Positions 30,301 to 37,091 of a stretch of DNA of 64,000 bases are shown here, piece by piece (position 1 is the first letter of the stretch; each line of letters begins with the position of its first letter). The position numbers and the translations under genes were made by a program. The stretch lies in NCBI GenBank assembly GCA_916610825.1, contig OU744452.1:15959103-16023102 (forward strand), in the 5' to 3' direction. Below the pieces are notes generated by a model, which saw only the letters and a program-made list of their open reading frames with translations, was not told where the DNA came from and did no database searches. The stretch comes from Haliclystus octoradiatus. Lineage: Eukaryota; Cnidaria; Staurozoa; Stauromedusae; Haliclystidae.

Positions 30301-33300
30301 ATGTGCAGTGTTGCAAATGAGATCATTAATGAGACACTCCTTTAGAAATCGAAATGTATTGTTCCTAATAATTATTATCTGTACAGTTACAATATGTTTG
30401 AATGAATGCAGTTGTTGTGTTTTGTCCAAACCTAATTCTGTTTGAGAAACCAGCCACCTCAATGCTTAATAAACAAAAGTATCTACCCGATACTACACCA
30501 AGAAATATTTGCGTCTCATCGTTTGCAAGTTGAAAAACTGTAAAGATAATATAAGGCCATCAAAATCAATACTATGATACATATTTTTTTTTTTTTTTAT
30601 TTATCATTTTTCCACGAACCGGGTAAGCTTACAGCTTTTTTTCACCGGGGTGGTTGGTTAATTTGTTAGTATTTTGAAGCTTGTGTGCGTTTAATAGCCG
30701 GATGCCCTTCCTGACGCCAACCTATAGTGCTTCGGACAGGGATTGAACCCGAGACCCTGCGGGCCGTGGTCCAACACCCTAGCCACTACACCAAGGCCGC
30801 ACTTCTGTCTGATAGGGAGCGTTCACAGTTGACCTCTACAAAGCAATGGGGGAAGGAGATTCTGTGAAAGTGACAGTCTGTGTTAAATGCGCAAAAATTC
30901 ATATTAGGAAAGTTGAAAATGTATGCAGAAGTGCATATATATTCGTAGTTTTATCACCGATAGCTTGCAAGGCCTATGTTCTCTTCTTTTAGACTACCTT
31001 GTTTGTTGTGACTCAATAACTGGCAACAAAATATTAACTGTAATTCATTATTATTAAGTTGATAGCATATAAAGAATATCAAGCTATTTATAGCGATCAT
31101 AATGAGGCTACATTTAAACGAGGCATCACACTCGCCTTTTCACAACACGTGGCTCAGTGGAGAAACAGTTATGCCAATGTTCGTTGTGGCTCAGTGGAGA
31201 AACAGTTATGCCAATGTTCGTTGTGGCTCAGTGGAGAAACAGTTATGCCAATGTTCGTTGTGGCTCAGTGGAGAAACAGTTGTGCCAATGTCCGTTGTGG
31301 CTTCAATTACTGTTCCAGGGGATGATTGATTCATATAATGGTGGTTTCTTATGAAAATATCGCCACATAAACAGTTGATTGTGATATAAAATACAGTGTT
31401 GTGAGTAGTCGTTACAAAAGTAGCGTGTTGCTTGGTACTCATTACTTTTGAAGTAATTTCAGAGGTAATTAATTACTTTATTGAGGAAAGTAATAAATAA
31501 GTAATTAATTACTTTTTCAAGTAACAACTTCCCGATTACTTTACGAAATAATTTACTTCCGATTTATTTACAAAAGATTTACTGTTTTGTTATTATGAAG
31601 TAGGCATAAATGTTTTCGGTGCGATATTGTTAAGCATGTCATTGTGAAGTCCTAAATGATTTGACATGATTGTTGTTTAGGCTATGTGAGTTGGTTATTG
31701 TTTTCTAAATGTTTTGATTTTGAAATTATATTAGCAGCGGCAAGATTTCATTGTTTACATGGAATTTATTTGTCACGTCATTTGACACTTCTATTTTTCA
31801 AAGATGAAAATGCCAAAACCTTTAGAGTTGATGAGAAAAACACACAAATGTTTTTGACTTATTAATGAATAATTTGATATTTTATCGACTAAAAACTCAT
31901 AATCTTTGCAAACATTTTTCATCAGAAAAAACCATGTTCAAACACAAAAATTGACACTTGACCAAACTATTCGGAAAAAGTTTATTTATTTTATAATTTC
32001 TTTTTTAAATACGTACATTTATTGTTTGGTCGTTCAAAGTTTTGAATATATCAATGTTGTTTGACTATGGTTCAGCTACAGACAGTAAACATATTATAAT
32101 AAATGCTTCCAGTCTATAAATGTAACTTTGAATCTTTACGGACAGAAATGTTTTGATGAATATTCCAAAAGTAAAATTAGTATTTAATTATTTTTTCGGC
32201 GAAGTAATTAATAATTTGTAATCTAATTACCGTAATTACTTTTTCACGTAATTCTCACAACAGTGATAAAATAGCGAAAAACAATTGATTGGTCAAAGTT
32301 TTGAAACCGATCTATTAAGTAATGATGGAGTGATTGATATTTATTTTAAGGTGTTCATTCTGCCTCACGTTTATTTTGTGACCTCAATATTTGAGATTTT
32401 TTATAAAAATAAATGCACAACCGAATAAATGTATTCAAGCATCGGTATCTCTGCCATTTCTTATCAGATTTGCCTTAAACTTCGACCAACCAATTATTTT
32501 TATTTAGTTTAGATCACAATCAATAATTTATTTGAAAGTAATTTTTATAGGAAACATCCAAAACAACTTTAAAAATTAAAAATATTTTGTAATTTGATCC
32601 GTTAAAAGCGTTTAGAAGGACCAGCAGCCTTTGTAGGCCTATATTTTAAAAAATAATTTCTGAGCTCAAAAATCATATTGGTTTTTAAGTATTTTCTATA
32701 AACAATGATCAAAAGTCTCATGATTGTGAGGCCAGCGATCACCGCAACACAGATACTGCTGATCATTTCATTTTTATTGTAATGGTGGATTATTTTTACT
32801 CTTACCTTGCAGCTTGTGAATTTTTCTACCTTTAAATATTTTTTTTATGTAAATTGGTTCTTTACAGTCTTCATTATTTGCATTATAAATCTTTAGAAAT
32901 GAGCCTTCTCCTGCAAGTAACATAATTAATATTAGATCAAATAGGAATAGAAACAATTTGCTAGAAGCACCTAGCTGCTGGTAGGTTATATATGTAACAA
33001 ATTTGTTTGTAGGCCTAAAATCAATATCATTAGACGTTTTTATAAAAGCTTGCAAAATCATTTCAAAGCTAGTAACATGACTAAACTATGTTTGCAAGGC
33101 AAAGGCATGCGCAATTAACATATAATATTTGAGTTTACTGTCTGATACATAAACCGCCATTAATACATTAATCCTGGTTTTACAAAACTGAATGGATATT
33201 TAATTTAAAAATCAGTTAGATGATCACCTTGCAGAGTAGGGCTCACCTGGAAGAGTTTTTGCACCAAGAGTTTTTGTACTAAGAATGCAGTATGGGGGTA

Positions 33301-34496
33301 ATAAGCGTTCCTTGGAAAATTTTTGAGGGTTTGAGCCTCGAGAGACATGAATACTAGATCAGTATCTGCTATCGAAAACAAAGACAAGGACAAAACTGGG
33401 TTTATAAATATCATGCAGAACGAAACGTAGCACAAATCGATCAGATAAAGAGGTCTAAGTTGAGGATTCAAGTCAACCAAGACCATTCAATTCCATGCTG
33501 TGCCTGAGCAACTGAGCTCAGCAAGCTCCAGAATAATAGGTGTATAGATTAGTGTTAGCAGTGGCGGCTCTAACAGTAGGGCAGCCAGGGCAATGACCAA
33601 AAAATACATTTCGTAAATAAGATTTTTGAATCATATTTCGGGCATAATAGAGGGGAAAAATTGCAAAATTGTGCAATTTTGAAGGTATTATAGTACTGAA
33701 GCTCCCAAATATGCAAATTCCTCATCTTCTTTTCAAGAAACTGCCCATTTTGTCGGGCAAAATTGACAAACACCTCCGGTCAAAAAATCGTAGCTACGGC
33801 CGTGCACCTCAAAGGTGTTCTCTTATGAACAATTCCAATAAATAGTGCTGTAATTTACTGTCTTTATCTTAAAATATGTTTAATTCTATTTGATCAAATT
33901 CCGACGGGAGATCATATTTAAATGATTTATCAATAGATGCTATGTTTCACAGGCACCAGAGATAAGGCCGTGGCAAAGGCAATTCAACCCTTAAAATTAT
34001 TCTACGGGAGCCAGTCAAAAAATTTAGAGGCGGGGGCGGCAACTGATAAAATTTAATCAAATTTGAATTCAGGGGTGGCAAAATCCATCATTTCAGCAAA
34101 AAAATACGAAAAATGCCGATTTTTGATAAAAACTGCAGCTCCAAGGGCGGCAATGACGAGAAAAATTTTCATCTCAGGGGCGCAGCTGCCATGCTTTGCA
34201 GATTGGCACGGGAGCATGCCTTGGACTCTCAGAAAAAAGATGCCCTTAGCATCCTTACAACGTTCTATTGCTCCATCCACCATCAAGTATTTATCTCACA
34301 AGCCGCCACCACAGCGCCCTCACTCACTGACAGTCTGCTGACAGTGACAGTGATACTGAGTGTTAAATAACTTGGTCACTTTTCTTGGAATGGATTCCAA
34401 TTCAAATGGATAGATTCACTCACCACAAAGCAATAAATGCTCATGAAACGTTAATGATGTTACAGAGCATCGTACACTCTCTTGTTGTATTATCAT
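390..34496 (-). CDS. WDR6: WDR6, WD-repeat subunit of tRNA wobble 2'-O-methyltransferase
   Basis: Exons in coding order: 34496-34424, 32910-32806, 30537-30487, 29639-29630 (putative microexon), 29479-29303, 28623-28470, 27182-26939, 26272-26138, 23672-23497, 22591-22269, 20567-20406, 19254-19180, 18654-18553, 17513-17403, 4798-4399, 3299-2911, 2711-2568, 1892-1733, 474-390. All have AG/GT borders, and adjacent exons join in phase except where an exon is missing. Diagnostic WDR6 blocks: LLLCGEGSFLKIY (N-terminal), CFKDWIWDVALLPDD, GHHARVWKALFAGEYIVS, LPYCRQRWNTCAVLV followed by CGDRRGSVHVF, CGGGYRSWDI, GTACSDGRIRLYGF, SATDGRCAFWD, SGGDDNSLALHD, VSTSVDQTMKIWHY. About 1,025 residues were recovered against about 1,120 in human. 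Two exons are missing by phase and homology: one between 26,138 and 23,672, one between 17,403 and 4,798. The acceptor at 4,799 is weak. In known systems WDR6/Trm734 partners FTSJ1/Trm7 in 2'-O-methylation of tRNA position 34, in the cytoplasm. Start: first ATG in frame with the conserved block. Confidence 0.93.
3439..3584. mobile_element. Short MITE-like inverted repeat, TA-flanked
   Basis: Two roughly 38-bp inverted arms (3,441-3,479 and 3,545-3,582) share the inner block GGTGAAAGTGT and the outer GCGCAGCC/GCGTGC region imperfectly. TA dinucleotides flank both ends. It lies in a WDR6 intron. The arms are diverged, so it is an old copy. Confidence 0.5.
4868..4975. repeat. Hairpin related to the 46.2-46.8 kb inverted repeat
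   Basis: The arms around ATGACAGC and GCTGTCAT are separated by about 10 bases. The right flank (TTTATCGCTGTCATTTG, then an AAATTTAATAAG stretch) matches the outer end of the large inverted repeat at 46,233-46,788, so this is probably a reduced copy of the same element. It sits in a WDR6 intron. Confidence 0.5.
5040..5098. repeat. Fragment of TACAGTCAAACCTG (pogo-like) repeat
   Basis: Contains ACTATAGACAGGTGGCC, a block GAGGTAACCGTTATA and GTTTGACTG, which recur at 16,900-16,966, 17,305-17,370, 17,628-17,760, 20,615-20,784, 26,286-26,478, 43,575-43,637, 48,679-48,830 and 51,361-51,491. The most complete copy is at 20,615-20,784. Confidence 0.55.
6067..6735. mobile_element. TA-flanked MITE with internal minisatellite
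   Basis: Terminal inverted repeats of about 55-60 bp (left 6,067-6,126, right 6,676-6,735) begin TAAATAAATAGAGTC and contain TGTTACTCAGAGTTT in both arms. The outermost TA is present at both ends, as expected for a Tc1/mariner-type TA target duplication. Between the arms lie 14 exact 40-bp units. No transposase ORF is present, so the element is non-autonomous. It lies in a WDR6 intron. Confidence 0.8.
6131..6690. repeat. 40-bp minisatellite, 14 units
   Basis: Fourteen consecutive 40-bp units begin CTTCAGACAGAGTAAAATCG and end near AGCGTGAAAT. Almost all variation is confined to one decamer (CATCTCATAA, CATCCCATAA, GATCGCATAA, CATCGCATAA, CATTGCATAA). Units 3-5 and 12-14 carry the same variant order, which suggests block duplication. 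The unit is related to the inner part of the flanking inverted repeats. Confidence 0.95.
6736..9289. other. WDR6 intron sequence without recognised features
   Basis: No exon, RNA gene or complete repeat was recognised. The WDR6 exon expected between 17,403 and 4,798 may lie in this interval or in 11,750-17,400 but could not be identified by eye. A CGCATGCGC motif occurs near 6,977 without other promoter features. Confidence 0.4.
9290..9309 (+). promoter_or_regulatory. Candidate promoter of nested gene (TATA-like plus GC tract)
   Basis: TATATAG at 9,290-9,296 is followed by GCGCGCGCC, unusual GC richness for this AT-rich region, about 215 bases before the ATG of the nested plus-strand gene. 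The start of transcription would fall near 9,320. This is an inference from motif and position only. Confidence 0.3.
9522..11561 (+). CDS. Two-pass membrane protein with APD1-4-like ectodomain
   Basis: Intronless 679-residue ORF inside a WDR6 intron, on the opposite strand. Order: hydrophilic Asn/Ser-rich N-terminus with a basic stretch before the membrane; TM1 about 160-182; ectodomain about 183-404 with six cysteines (207, 301, 302, 359, 367, 402) and N-glycosylation sequons; TM2 about 405-432; a 245-residue cytoplasmic tail rich in Ser and acidic residues, with a poly-Gln tract near 610-625. The ectodomain pattern (W-K-R-E-F-Y-L-x-S-N-S-x-I near 250-262, then FVFVLHHHN and a late C-x7-C) resembles the APD1-4 N and M domains of plant membrane RING ligases and animal relatives. 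I see no RING cysteines after TM2, so ligase activity is not predicted. Topology and family are inferences; the gene itself is well supported by length and by AATAAA at 11,744. Confidence 0.85.
   Translation: MSQNHIKGDTSQSNKGFSWDYEHEDLSERQEEANQRISSNQLDIIKRDQQSSIHYGKNNVTKGEHLSRIQNFIESIPDNKALDSDSSTVSYGNVKQHINRKSGKNSSKIQNIGNSNTNNNNNGISNSNQVKSVRKAKPMARQTSLSENKNKKSKRTIPRYITIALLAITAIICICCAILHYYIKYYPMNLTLNQGDVRLIEYSTHFCSGVEIEEGPIQRQLTVLSQAKISTLRSIYLREEKLRINADEVWKREFYLASNSQITIEISSDDLYEVYIFNSANDFEIWEQRRTSPTYTFKDKCCINKQERRDIYTLKTNEKDATFVFVLHHHNVQAIGATIDLQARFNRSLLDYTLTEDVCKAQVNHKCQVGLKFASDDIVAIEVPLDKNAFYIPYEHTITVQCKGRIVFFMLVYLLIYISLAVIILVFYSCYVGMKVSELRKACGCLTPAEREKRLAMAYDSNLDINVRYSTATAISEMYNDSSYQWDDDEFTIDTKTRDGSTRSIGNTTTKSGFDEADSSSSSTVKSRKHLSVSDAVSHHRQVRKQASDVFQLQTNEMKQKYGNIPLTEDYVLSERADSGMSSNSSNEVSPGKEQKQQEHDVDQQQQHQQQQFLQPDYPGNGQETNSALLPSMHLYPSPPAADRFIKHAEQLLAEAAQSVQEPNVEEIEDSPIHKLTQL
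11744..11749 (+). terminator. Poly(A) signal of nested gene
   Basis: A canonical AATAAA lies 183 bases after the stop codon of the nested plus-strand gene, in an AT-rich 3' flank. Confidence 0.5.
11750..16799. other. WDR6 intron, no recognised gene
   Basis: Short ORFs on both strands (for example 12,497-12,796 and 15,585-15,827) show no recognisable family or splice support and overlap each other antisense. No structured repeat was found beyond AT-rich tracts. The WDR6 exon missing between 17,403 and 4,798 may be hidden here. Confidence 0.4.
16805..17020. repeat. Direct duplication around a pogo-like fragment
   Basis: A block of about 45 bp starting GACTCATGGTTACGAAGTAT occurs at about 16,808 and again at about 16,978, flanking a copy of the TACAGTCAAACCTG repeat (16,900-16,966). 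An inverted relative lies at about 57,505-57,550, so this is a dispersed repeat, not only a local duplication. Confidence 0.6.
17628..17760. repeat. Tandem pogo-like repeat pieces
   Basis: The block GACCACTATAGACAGGTGAC occurs twice within 25 bases and a diverged third copy follows near 17,730. These belong to the dispersed TACAGTCAAACCTG family and lie just upstream of the WDR6 exon at 17,403-17,513. Confidence 0.5.
18073..18215 (-). repeat. SINE fragment (family of 30,584-30,803)
   Basis: Shares the body AACCGGGTAA, GTTAGTTG and the block around ATGCC(C)TTTCCTGAC with the copies at 25,570-25,785 and 30,584-30,803. The tRNA-like head is not preserved here. Confidence 0.55.
19588..19745 (+). 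pseudogene. LINE C-terminal fragment (CR1/L2-like)
   Basis: The plus-strand translation from 19,588 reads YRLNSYGSRTFRLSAHTLWN before a stop, matching the conserved C-terminal pattern of CR1/L2/Jockey-type polyproteins (YG-x-R-x-F-x-x-x-A-x-x-LWN). Only the last part of the ORF is present, consistent with 5' truncation. Confidence 0.6.
19982..20105 (+). repeat. tRNA-like SINE head
   Basis: Positions 19,982-20,047 begin GTGCGCT and end AGCGCAC, a perfect 7-bp acceptor-like stem. They contain an A-box-like TGGTAGCTCAGTG and a B-box GGGTTCGATTCCC. The anticodon arm is nearly absent (66 nt overall), so this is not a functional tRNA; a pol III promoter remnant of a tRNA-derived SINE is the best reading. 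Confidence 0.6.
20615..20784. mobile_element. 170-bp TA-flanked TIR element, pogo/Tigger-like
   Basis: Begins TACAGTGAAACCTGTATATA and ends with the near inverse of TACAGTCAAACCTGCTATAA. TA is at both ends and the interior is GAC-CACTATAGACAGGTGG-like. The CAGT...AACC terminus with a TA duplication resembles pogo/Tigger-type DNA transposons. This is the most complete copy in the window and sits just upstream of the WDR6 exon 20,406-20,567. Confidence 0.6.
20880..21330. repeat. Tandem repeat related to TTCATGAA foldback family
   Basis: About two and a half units of roughly 123-143 bp, each with a CCTGTTGAAATGATTTCTGA block, a CATCAAAATTGAGATTTCAA block and TTCATGAAC palindromes. It occupies a WDR6 intron and is a diverged, tandemly amplified relative of the compact foldback copies. 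Confidence 0.6.
21859..22104. mobile_element. TTCATGAA foldback element
   Basis: Dense run of GTTCATGAACTG palindromes, GTTAAATGGCC and its inverse, ending CTGAACTGTTTTTCAAAGGGG, which is the family terminus (complete in the copy at 27,776-27,903). It lies in a WDR6 intron. Confidence 0.7.
23161..23278. mobile_element. TTCATGAA foldback element, diverged
   Basis: Palindromic TTCATGAA repeats, a central GGCCATTTATCGTTC block, and the terminus CTCAGGGG. A decayed member of the same family, in a WDR6 intron. Confidence 0.55.
23773..23868. mobile_element. TTCATGAA foldback element, short
   Basis: Starts CTCCTGCAGGAGTTCATGAA and ends CTCCTGAATTGTTTTTCACA, with ACATGGCCC in the middle: a minimal family copy. 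Confidence 0.6.
24059..24331 (-). CDS. Candidate small ORF, unknown function
   Basis: 90-codon ORF on the same strand as WDR6 and within one of its introns. A second in-frame ATG at 24,295 has better context (ACTATGG) and would give 78 residues. The peptide is hydrophilic, with a charged TTRDERERSRGT stretch and a Cys-rich C-terminus (RCLNCRNSSCHNIENC). AATAAA lies about 40 bases after the stop (24,021-24,016). No family was recognised, and it does not match the missing WDR6 exon. It may be a short intronless gene, a retrocopy or chance. Confidence 0.3.
   Translation of the reverse strand: MLTLQGEMLRVTMAVSQSSLIQQTRPYNKTTRDERERSRGTVYTHIDLQKMINNRQLYNDVNAILHHYTYLVKKRCLNCRNSSCHNIENC
24476..24525. 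repeat. (ATT)n microsatellite
   Basis: Imperfect ATT/ATG trinucleotide run in a WDR6 intron. Confidence 0.85.
24911..25063. mobile_element. Hairpin MITE, 67-bp arms
   Basis: Two near-identical inverted arms (24,911-24,979 and 24,996-25,063) start GAAGCAAAGATGAGGCAA and meet around a short loop near ATTTGCGATCATC. No coding capacity. AT-rich flanks containing TAGAAT occur on both sides. It lies in a WDR6 intron. Confidence 0.75.
25570..25785 (-). repeat. tRNA-derived SINE, diverged copy
   Basis: Matches the copy at 30,584-30,803 over the tail region, the GGGGTATTGGTTAATTTTGT block, and the tRNA-like head (inverse of GATTGAACCCAG..CCTGCG..CACTACATCAAGG). Decayed. Confidence 0.6.
26286..26478. 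repeat. Pogo-like TIR repeat, diverged
   Basis: AAACCTGTTATATCAGTCACC at the left and inverted GACAGGTTTCACTATA at the right frame ACAGCCACCTG and related blocks. It directly abuts the WDR6 exon at 26,138-26,272. Confidence 0.5.
26690..26905. repeat. Dispersed repeat shared with 33,550-33,790
   Basis: Contains AAATTGCACAATTTTTGCAA and a nearby GCATATTTAGGAGC block; the same order appears inverted at about 33,655-33,790. Both copies are intronic. No terminal repeats or ORF could be defined. Confidence 0.4.
27225..27500. repeat. ACTGAAAA-rich repeat shared with 41,945-42,205
   Basis: Starts CACTATGAATCCTGGAAATC and then runs through many ACTGAAAA variants with a GGAATTGGATTGAG block. The inverse of 42,120-42,205 carries the same order, so this is a dispersed family. 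Confidence 0.45.
27776..27903. mobile_element. TTCATGAA foldback element, reference copy
   Basis: A 128-bp, almost perfectly self-complementary unit. It begins GCCCCTGCGAAAACAG and ends TTTTTCGCAGGGGC. Each arm is AGTTCAGGAG followed by tandem TTCATGAACAG and then a TTAAATGG/ATTTGG centre. No ORF and no clear target duplication. It lies in a WDR6 intron. Confidence 0.8.
28990..29092. mobile_element. TTCATGAA foldback element
   Basis: CAGGATTTCATGAACATGTC on the left, GGGGCCATTTAACGTTCATG in the middle, and CTCCTAAACTGTTTTTTTGG on the right. Located between two WDR6 exons only about 680 bases apart. Confidence 0.65.
29630..29639 (-). CDS. WDR6: Putative 10-nt WDR6 microexon
   Basis: The exon at 30537-30487 ends in phase 1 and the exon at 29479-29303 needs one leading base, so a 10-nt piece AAAGTTCATG, bounded by TTAG and GTAAGTTG, restores the frame and gives GESSCVKHL before CFKDWIWD. 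An alternative acceptor five bases upstream creates an in-frame stop. The phase argument is good but cDNA is not available here; a different exon in this gap is possible. Confidence 0.45.
30005..30232. mobile_element. TTCATGAA foldback element, long copy
   Basis: 228 bp bounded by CCCCTGCG and CGCAGGGG, with at least ten TTCATGAA palindromes between. It is longer than the 128-bp copy through internal expansion of the 11-bp TTCATGAACAG/TTCATGAACTG unit. Confidence 0.8.
30584..30803 (-). repeat. tRNA-derived SINE with poly(A) tail
   Basis: On the minus strand it begins near 30,803 with a tRNA-like head (A-box-like TGGTGTAGTGGC, B-box GGGTTCAATCCC), continues through a body with GTCAGGAAGGGCATCCGGCT, and ends in an A-rich tail at 30,584-30,600. 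Diverged copies are at 18,073 and 25,570. It is inserted next to a WDR6 exon (30,487-30,537). Confidence 0.75.
31149..31302. repeat. 37-bp tandem repeat, four units
   Basis: Units start GTGGCTCAGTGGAGAAACAG at 31,149, 31,186, 31,223 and 31,260. Because 37 is not a multiple of three, the same peptide appears in all three forward frames; the ORFs here are therefore artefacts. Confidence 0.95.
31394..32265. mobile_element. Non-autonomous hAT-like element, 8-bp TSD
   Basis: 872 bp bounded by CAGTGTTGTGAG and the inverse CTCACAACAGTG, and flanked on both sides by the same 8 bases, ATAAAATA (31,386-31,393 and 32,266-32,273). Subterminal AGTAATTAATTACTTT repeats occur at both ends. Short CA(G)TG termini, an 8-bp duplication and clustered subterminal motifs are hAT hallmarks. 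No transposase ORF. Located in a WDR6 intron. Confidence 0.85.
34030..34195 (-). repeat. Dispersed repeat shared with 61,815-61,960
   Basis: Minus-strand sequence reads GCATGGCAG, then GCGCCCCTGAGATGAAAATTT, then TTTGCTGAAATGATGGATTT and TCAGTTGCCGCCCCCGCC. The plus strand at 61,815-61,960 has the same order. The ORFs overlapping 34,053-34,341 on both strands fall inside this repeat and are not credible genes. Confidence 0.55.
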
Positions 34497-35111
34497 TTTG
34501 AAAGAAATGCATCGACAAATCAATAGTTTCAAGGCTTATAACAGGTCGATTTTCATTAACACTAAACTGGCAGGCATGTTGTGAAAGCCTCTTCTGCATG
34601 TAACAGCCTCATAACAATTAGGCTTATGTTTTAAAGTTTAGTTACAGTTTATAGTTACATCTTTAAAATAGATTTAGTTATAGCTAAGCCTACGTGAAGA
34701 GACTTATATGACGAAAGTATTTGAGTATGATTTGAGCGCGACATTTGGAGCAATGGCAATAGAAATTTTTTTATAGTAATTTTAAATTTTGCCTATGGCT
34801 TCGGTAGTTTTTTTTTTTTTTGCTTCCTAGGAAGACGAGTTGAACTTCGTTTGGATCAAAGTAATTGGCCATAGCTGCACTTGAGTCGTGAAAAATATAC
34901 TGATAGAAATTTCCTTCTCATAAGCGAAGTCCATCGCAGCATTTCAACATGTGAGCATTTGAGCATGGTTTCGGTAGTCTCGGTAGATAAGGCCATCGGG
35001 TTATAATTCTCAATATACGTCATACCCGAGGTGAGGTCATACCTCAATCCTCCTCAACGAGCGATCTCAAGTCATCTGTATAGAAGGTAAACAATCAATG
35101 CGAAGACCTTT
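34497..35111. other. WDR6 5' flank / SLC35G 3' intergenic
   Basis: No core promoter motif was recognised upstream of the WDR6 ATG. A poly(T) tract lies at 34,809-34,820. The remainder shows no gene. Confidence 0.4.
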
Positions 35112-35175
35112 AAACTGCGGGGTACCACAGAGGTCTGTCTTAGGTCCTCTAATATACTTAATTATGTTTTAATAA
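35112..35175 (+). pseudogene. Reverse-transcriptase motif remnant
   Basis: Translates as CGVPQRSVLGPLIYLIMF then stop, matching RT motif B (GVPQGSVLGPLLFLIY). The surrounding sequence shows no longer LINE ORF, so only a scrap remains. Confidence 0.6.
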
Positions 35176-35286
35176 ATGAATATAGACAGTTGACTGTAAT
35201 TTATAGTTTTAATATAATTAAGTATGATACGATTTTAGACTACTTATTTACGCTATATAAAGTTATTATTCAAAAACTTGAGAAAC

Positions 35287-35292
35287 TTTATT
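35287..35292 (-). terminator. Poly(A) signal of SLC35G-like gene
   Basis: Minus-strand AATAAA about 140 bases beyond the stop of the transporter gene. Confidence 0.4.
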
Positions 35293-35432
35293 GTTTGATG
35301 AAGAATATCTATATGTGTAAATAAAATTGCAATTATCATATAGCCAGCTACTCCACAAAAACACAGGCTATGATATGATAGTGATAGTAATTAGGATAGG
35401 ATTTATATTGTCGCTTCTCCAAGAATACTCCA

Positions 35433-36449
35433 TCAATTCGTGCCTTTGTGCATCATTTCTAAAGTTATTGCCGAAGATGATAACAGGACAATTACTGAAC
35501 CAATTATAGACGCTAATGTAGGATGTTCATCAATTAATATTACTTGCATTAAAAATGCATACATGACATCTAAATTTCTAATTAATACTGACGGTGTTAC
35601 ATTGCCTAATTGAAATGCTTCTGCTGCTATTATTACACCAGCGAACATAAATAACGACGTCCAAGCTAATAAAATCAAATGTTCTAATGTTAATTTATGC
35701 AAGTCAAATTGTTGTGTCAATGGCATCAGAATAATTAATGTAATACATCCCATTAAACTTGGATATAGGACTGATGTAATTGTATTTGTAACTTCGCCAC
35801 ACAATTTTGTTAAAACAAAATATATTGCCACAGAAACTGCTGCTAGTAAAGCATATATAGTACCTAAAACTTTATCTGATTTTGTTTCTTCACTTTTAGG
35901 GTCAATAATACCTTGTTTCAAATGTTTTATATTTTGTTGATTATCAAATATAAAACTTGGTTGACAAATTATGGTAACACCAATACAACTTATTAATCCA
36001 TAAACAAGATCCGTTTTGTTACATTTTTCATGTAAAATGACATAACCAAATATTGTAGCAAATAACACTCGTGTTAACATTATACCAGTCGCGTCACCAA
36101 TTGATATTAAATCTAAGGTCAAGTATGTAAATAATGAACATGACGTCTCAGAAAGACCCATAAATATTAATTTAGGGATATGAAATATATCACCTCCGTA
36201 TGGATGAATACCATTCAAAATACAAAAAATTATAGATAATATTAATTGAAAAATACTGCAAACTAATAAAGTATCCATTGGTGATATATCTGGTCCATTG
36301 TCTCTTTCTAAACCAAATTGAACAAGAGCATAAGATACAGTTATGCAAAGGCCACCTAGCGTTGTTAAAAATAAAGCAAGAACTTCTGTATAGCTACAAT
36401 AAAAATGAAAGAAGGCTTTCCATAATTTGCGTTGTATTTTTCTTGCCAT
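35433..36449 (-). CDS. SLC35G-type EamA/DMT family transporter
   Basis: Intronless 338-residue ORF with about ten hydrophobic segments in two halves, the usual EamA drug/metabolite transporter plan. Family-typical blocks: DATGIMLTRVLFATIFGYVI followed by LHEKC, then GLISCIGVTIICQPSFIF in the first repeat, and AGVIIAAEAFQLGNVTPSVL in the second. Length equals typical SLC35G1-like proteins. The substrate is not known for this family and cannot be read here. It is on the same strand as WDR6 with about 0.9 kb between them and no sign of shared transcription. The first Met is followed by basic residues and then TM1, consistent with a cytosolic N-terminus. Confidence 0.85.
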   Translation of the reverse strand: MARKIQRKLWKAFFHFYCSYTEVLALFLTTLGGLCITVSYALVQFGLERDNGPDISPMDTLLVCSIFQLILSIIFCILNGIHPYGGDIFHIPKLIFMGLSETSCSLFTYLTLDLISIGDATGIMLTRVLFATIFGYVILHEKCNKTDLVYGLISCIGVTIICQPSFIFDNQQNIKHLKQGIIDPKSEETKSDKVLGTIYALLAAVSVAIYFVLTKLCGEVTNTITSVLYPSLMGCITLIILMPLTQQFDLHKLTLEHLILLAWTSLFMFAGVIIAAEAFQLGNVTPSVLIRNLDVMYAFLMQVILIDEHPTLASIIGSVIVLLSSSAITLEMMHKGTN

Positions 36450-37091
36450 ATCTTGAAATCTTTAACAGTATATTTTCTCAGCCAAGTCAAAATCCAGTCA
36501 AAATTGTCTTTCGGAAAGGTCTTCAGAACGATTACAGGAATATGAATGATTTTGGGCAGTTGCAATCATCACAAGCTAGCTATAAAGTTAATAAGTTATC
36601 CAGAAGTGTTTCAATTGTTGGATTGGAAATGATTGTCATTACTCTTTCGCCCTCTATATAGACTCTATAATAATGTTGTAGATATTATAATACTTAATTA
36701 TGATAATAGTATTTTAACTTATAAAAATATTTTGCAAATCAGACCAGTATTATCTTCAGTAGGATCATACAATTTTCTTCTCGCAAATGGCTGGATGAAA
36801 AACTAAAACCATACGCGACGTAAAATTTCGAAATTGTAGCGTTTTGGTTTCTCTCTATATAAGCATGTGAGCACGGCTCTTTAGACCAATGTCCCGATAC
36901 AGGCTGGAGACAATTGAATTTTTTGTTATGGTTGGTATTTCTAACAATTGGTTTAACGAAAGGTAATTCTTAAATTTAACGCCTGATGATCTAATTGATT
37001 TATTATTGATCCGAGCAGTAAGGGGGTCATGCACTAATGACACTAATGGTTAAAGTTCAATGGAAAACTTCACGAACAGAATGATGGAGTA
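36450..37091. other. Intergenic, nothing recognised
   Basis: Upstream flank of the transporter gene; short ORFs only and no motif that could be supported. Confidence 0.4.

Noticed and set aside
31059-31442. Four overlapping ORFs of 65-88 residues
   Set aside because: They result from the 37-bp tandem repeat read in several frames and antisense.
34053-34370. Three ORFs of 77-92 residues
   Set aside because: They lie in a dispersed repeat also found at 61,815-61,960 and overlap on both strands.
36278-36661. 127-residue plus-strand ORF
   Set aside because: Antisense to the 5' end of the SLC35G-like gene, which has clear family support.
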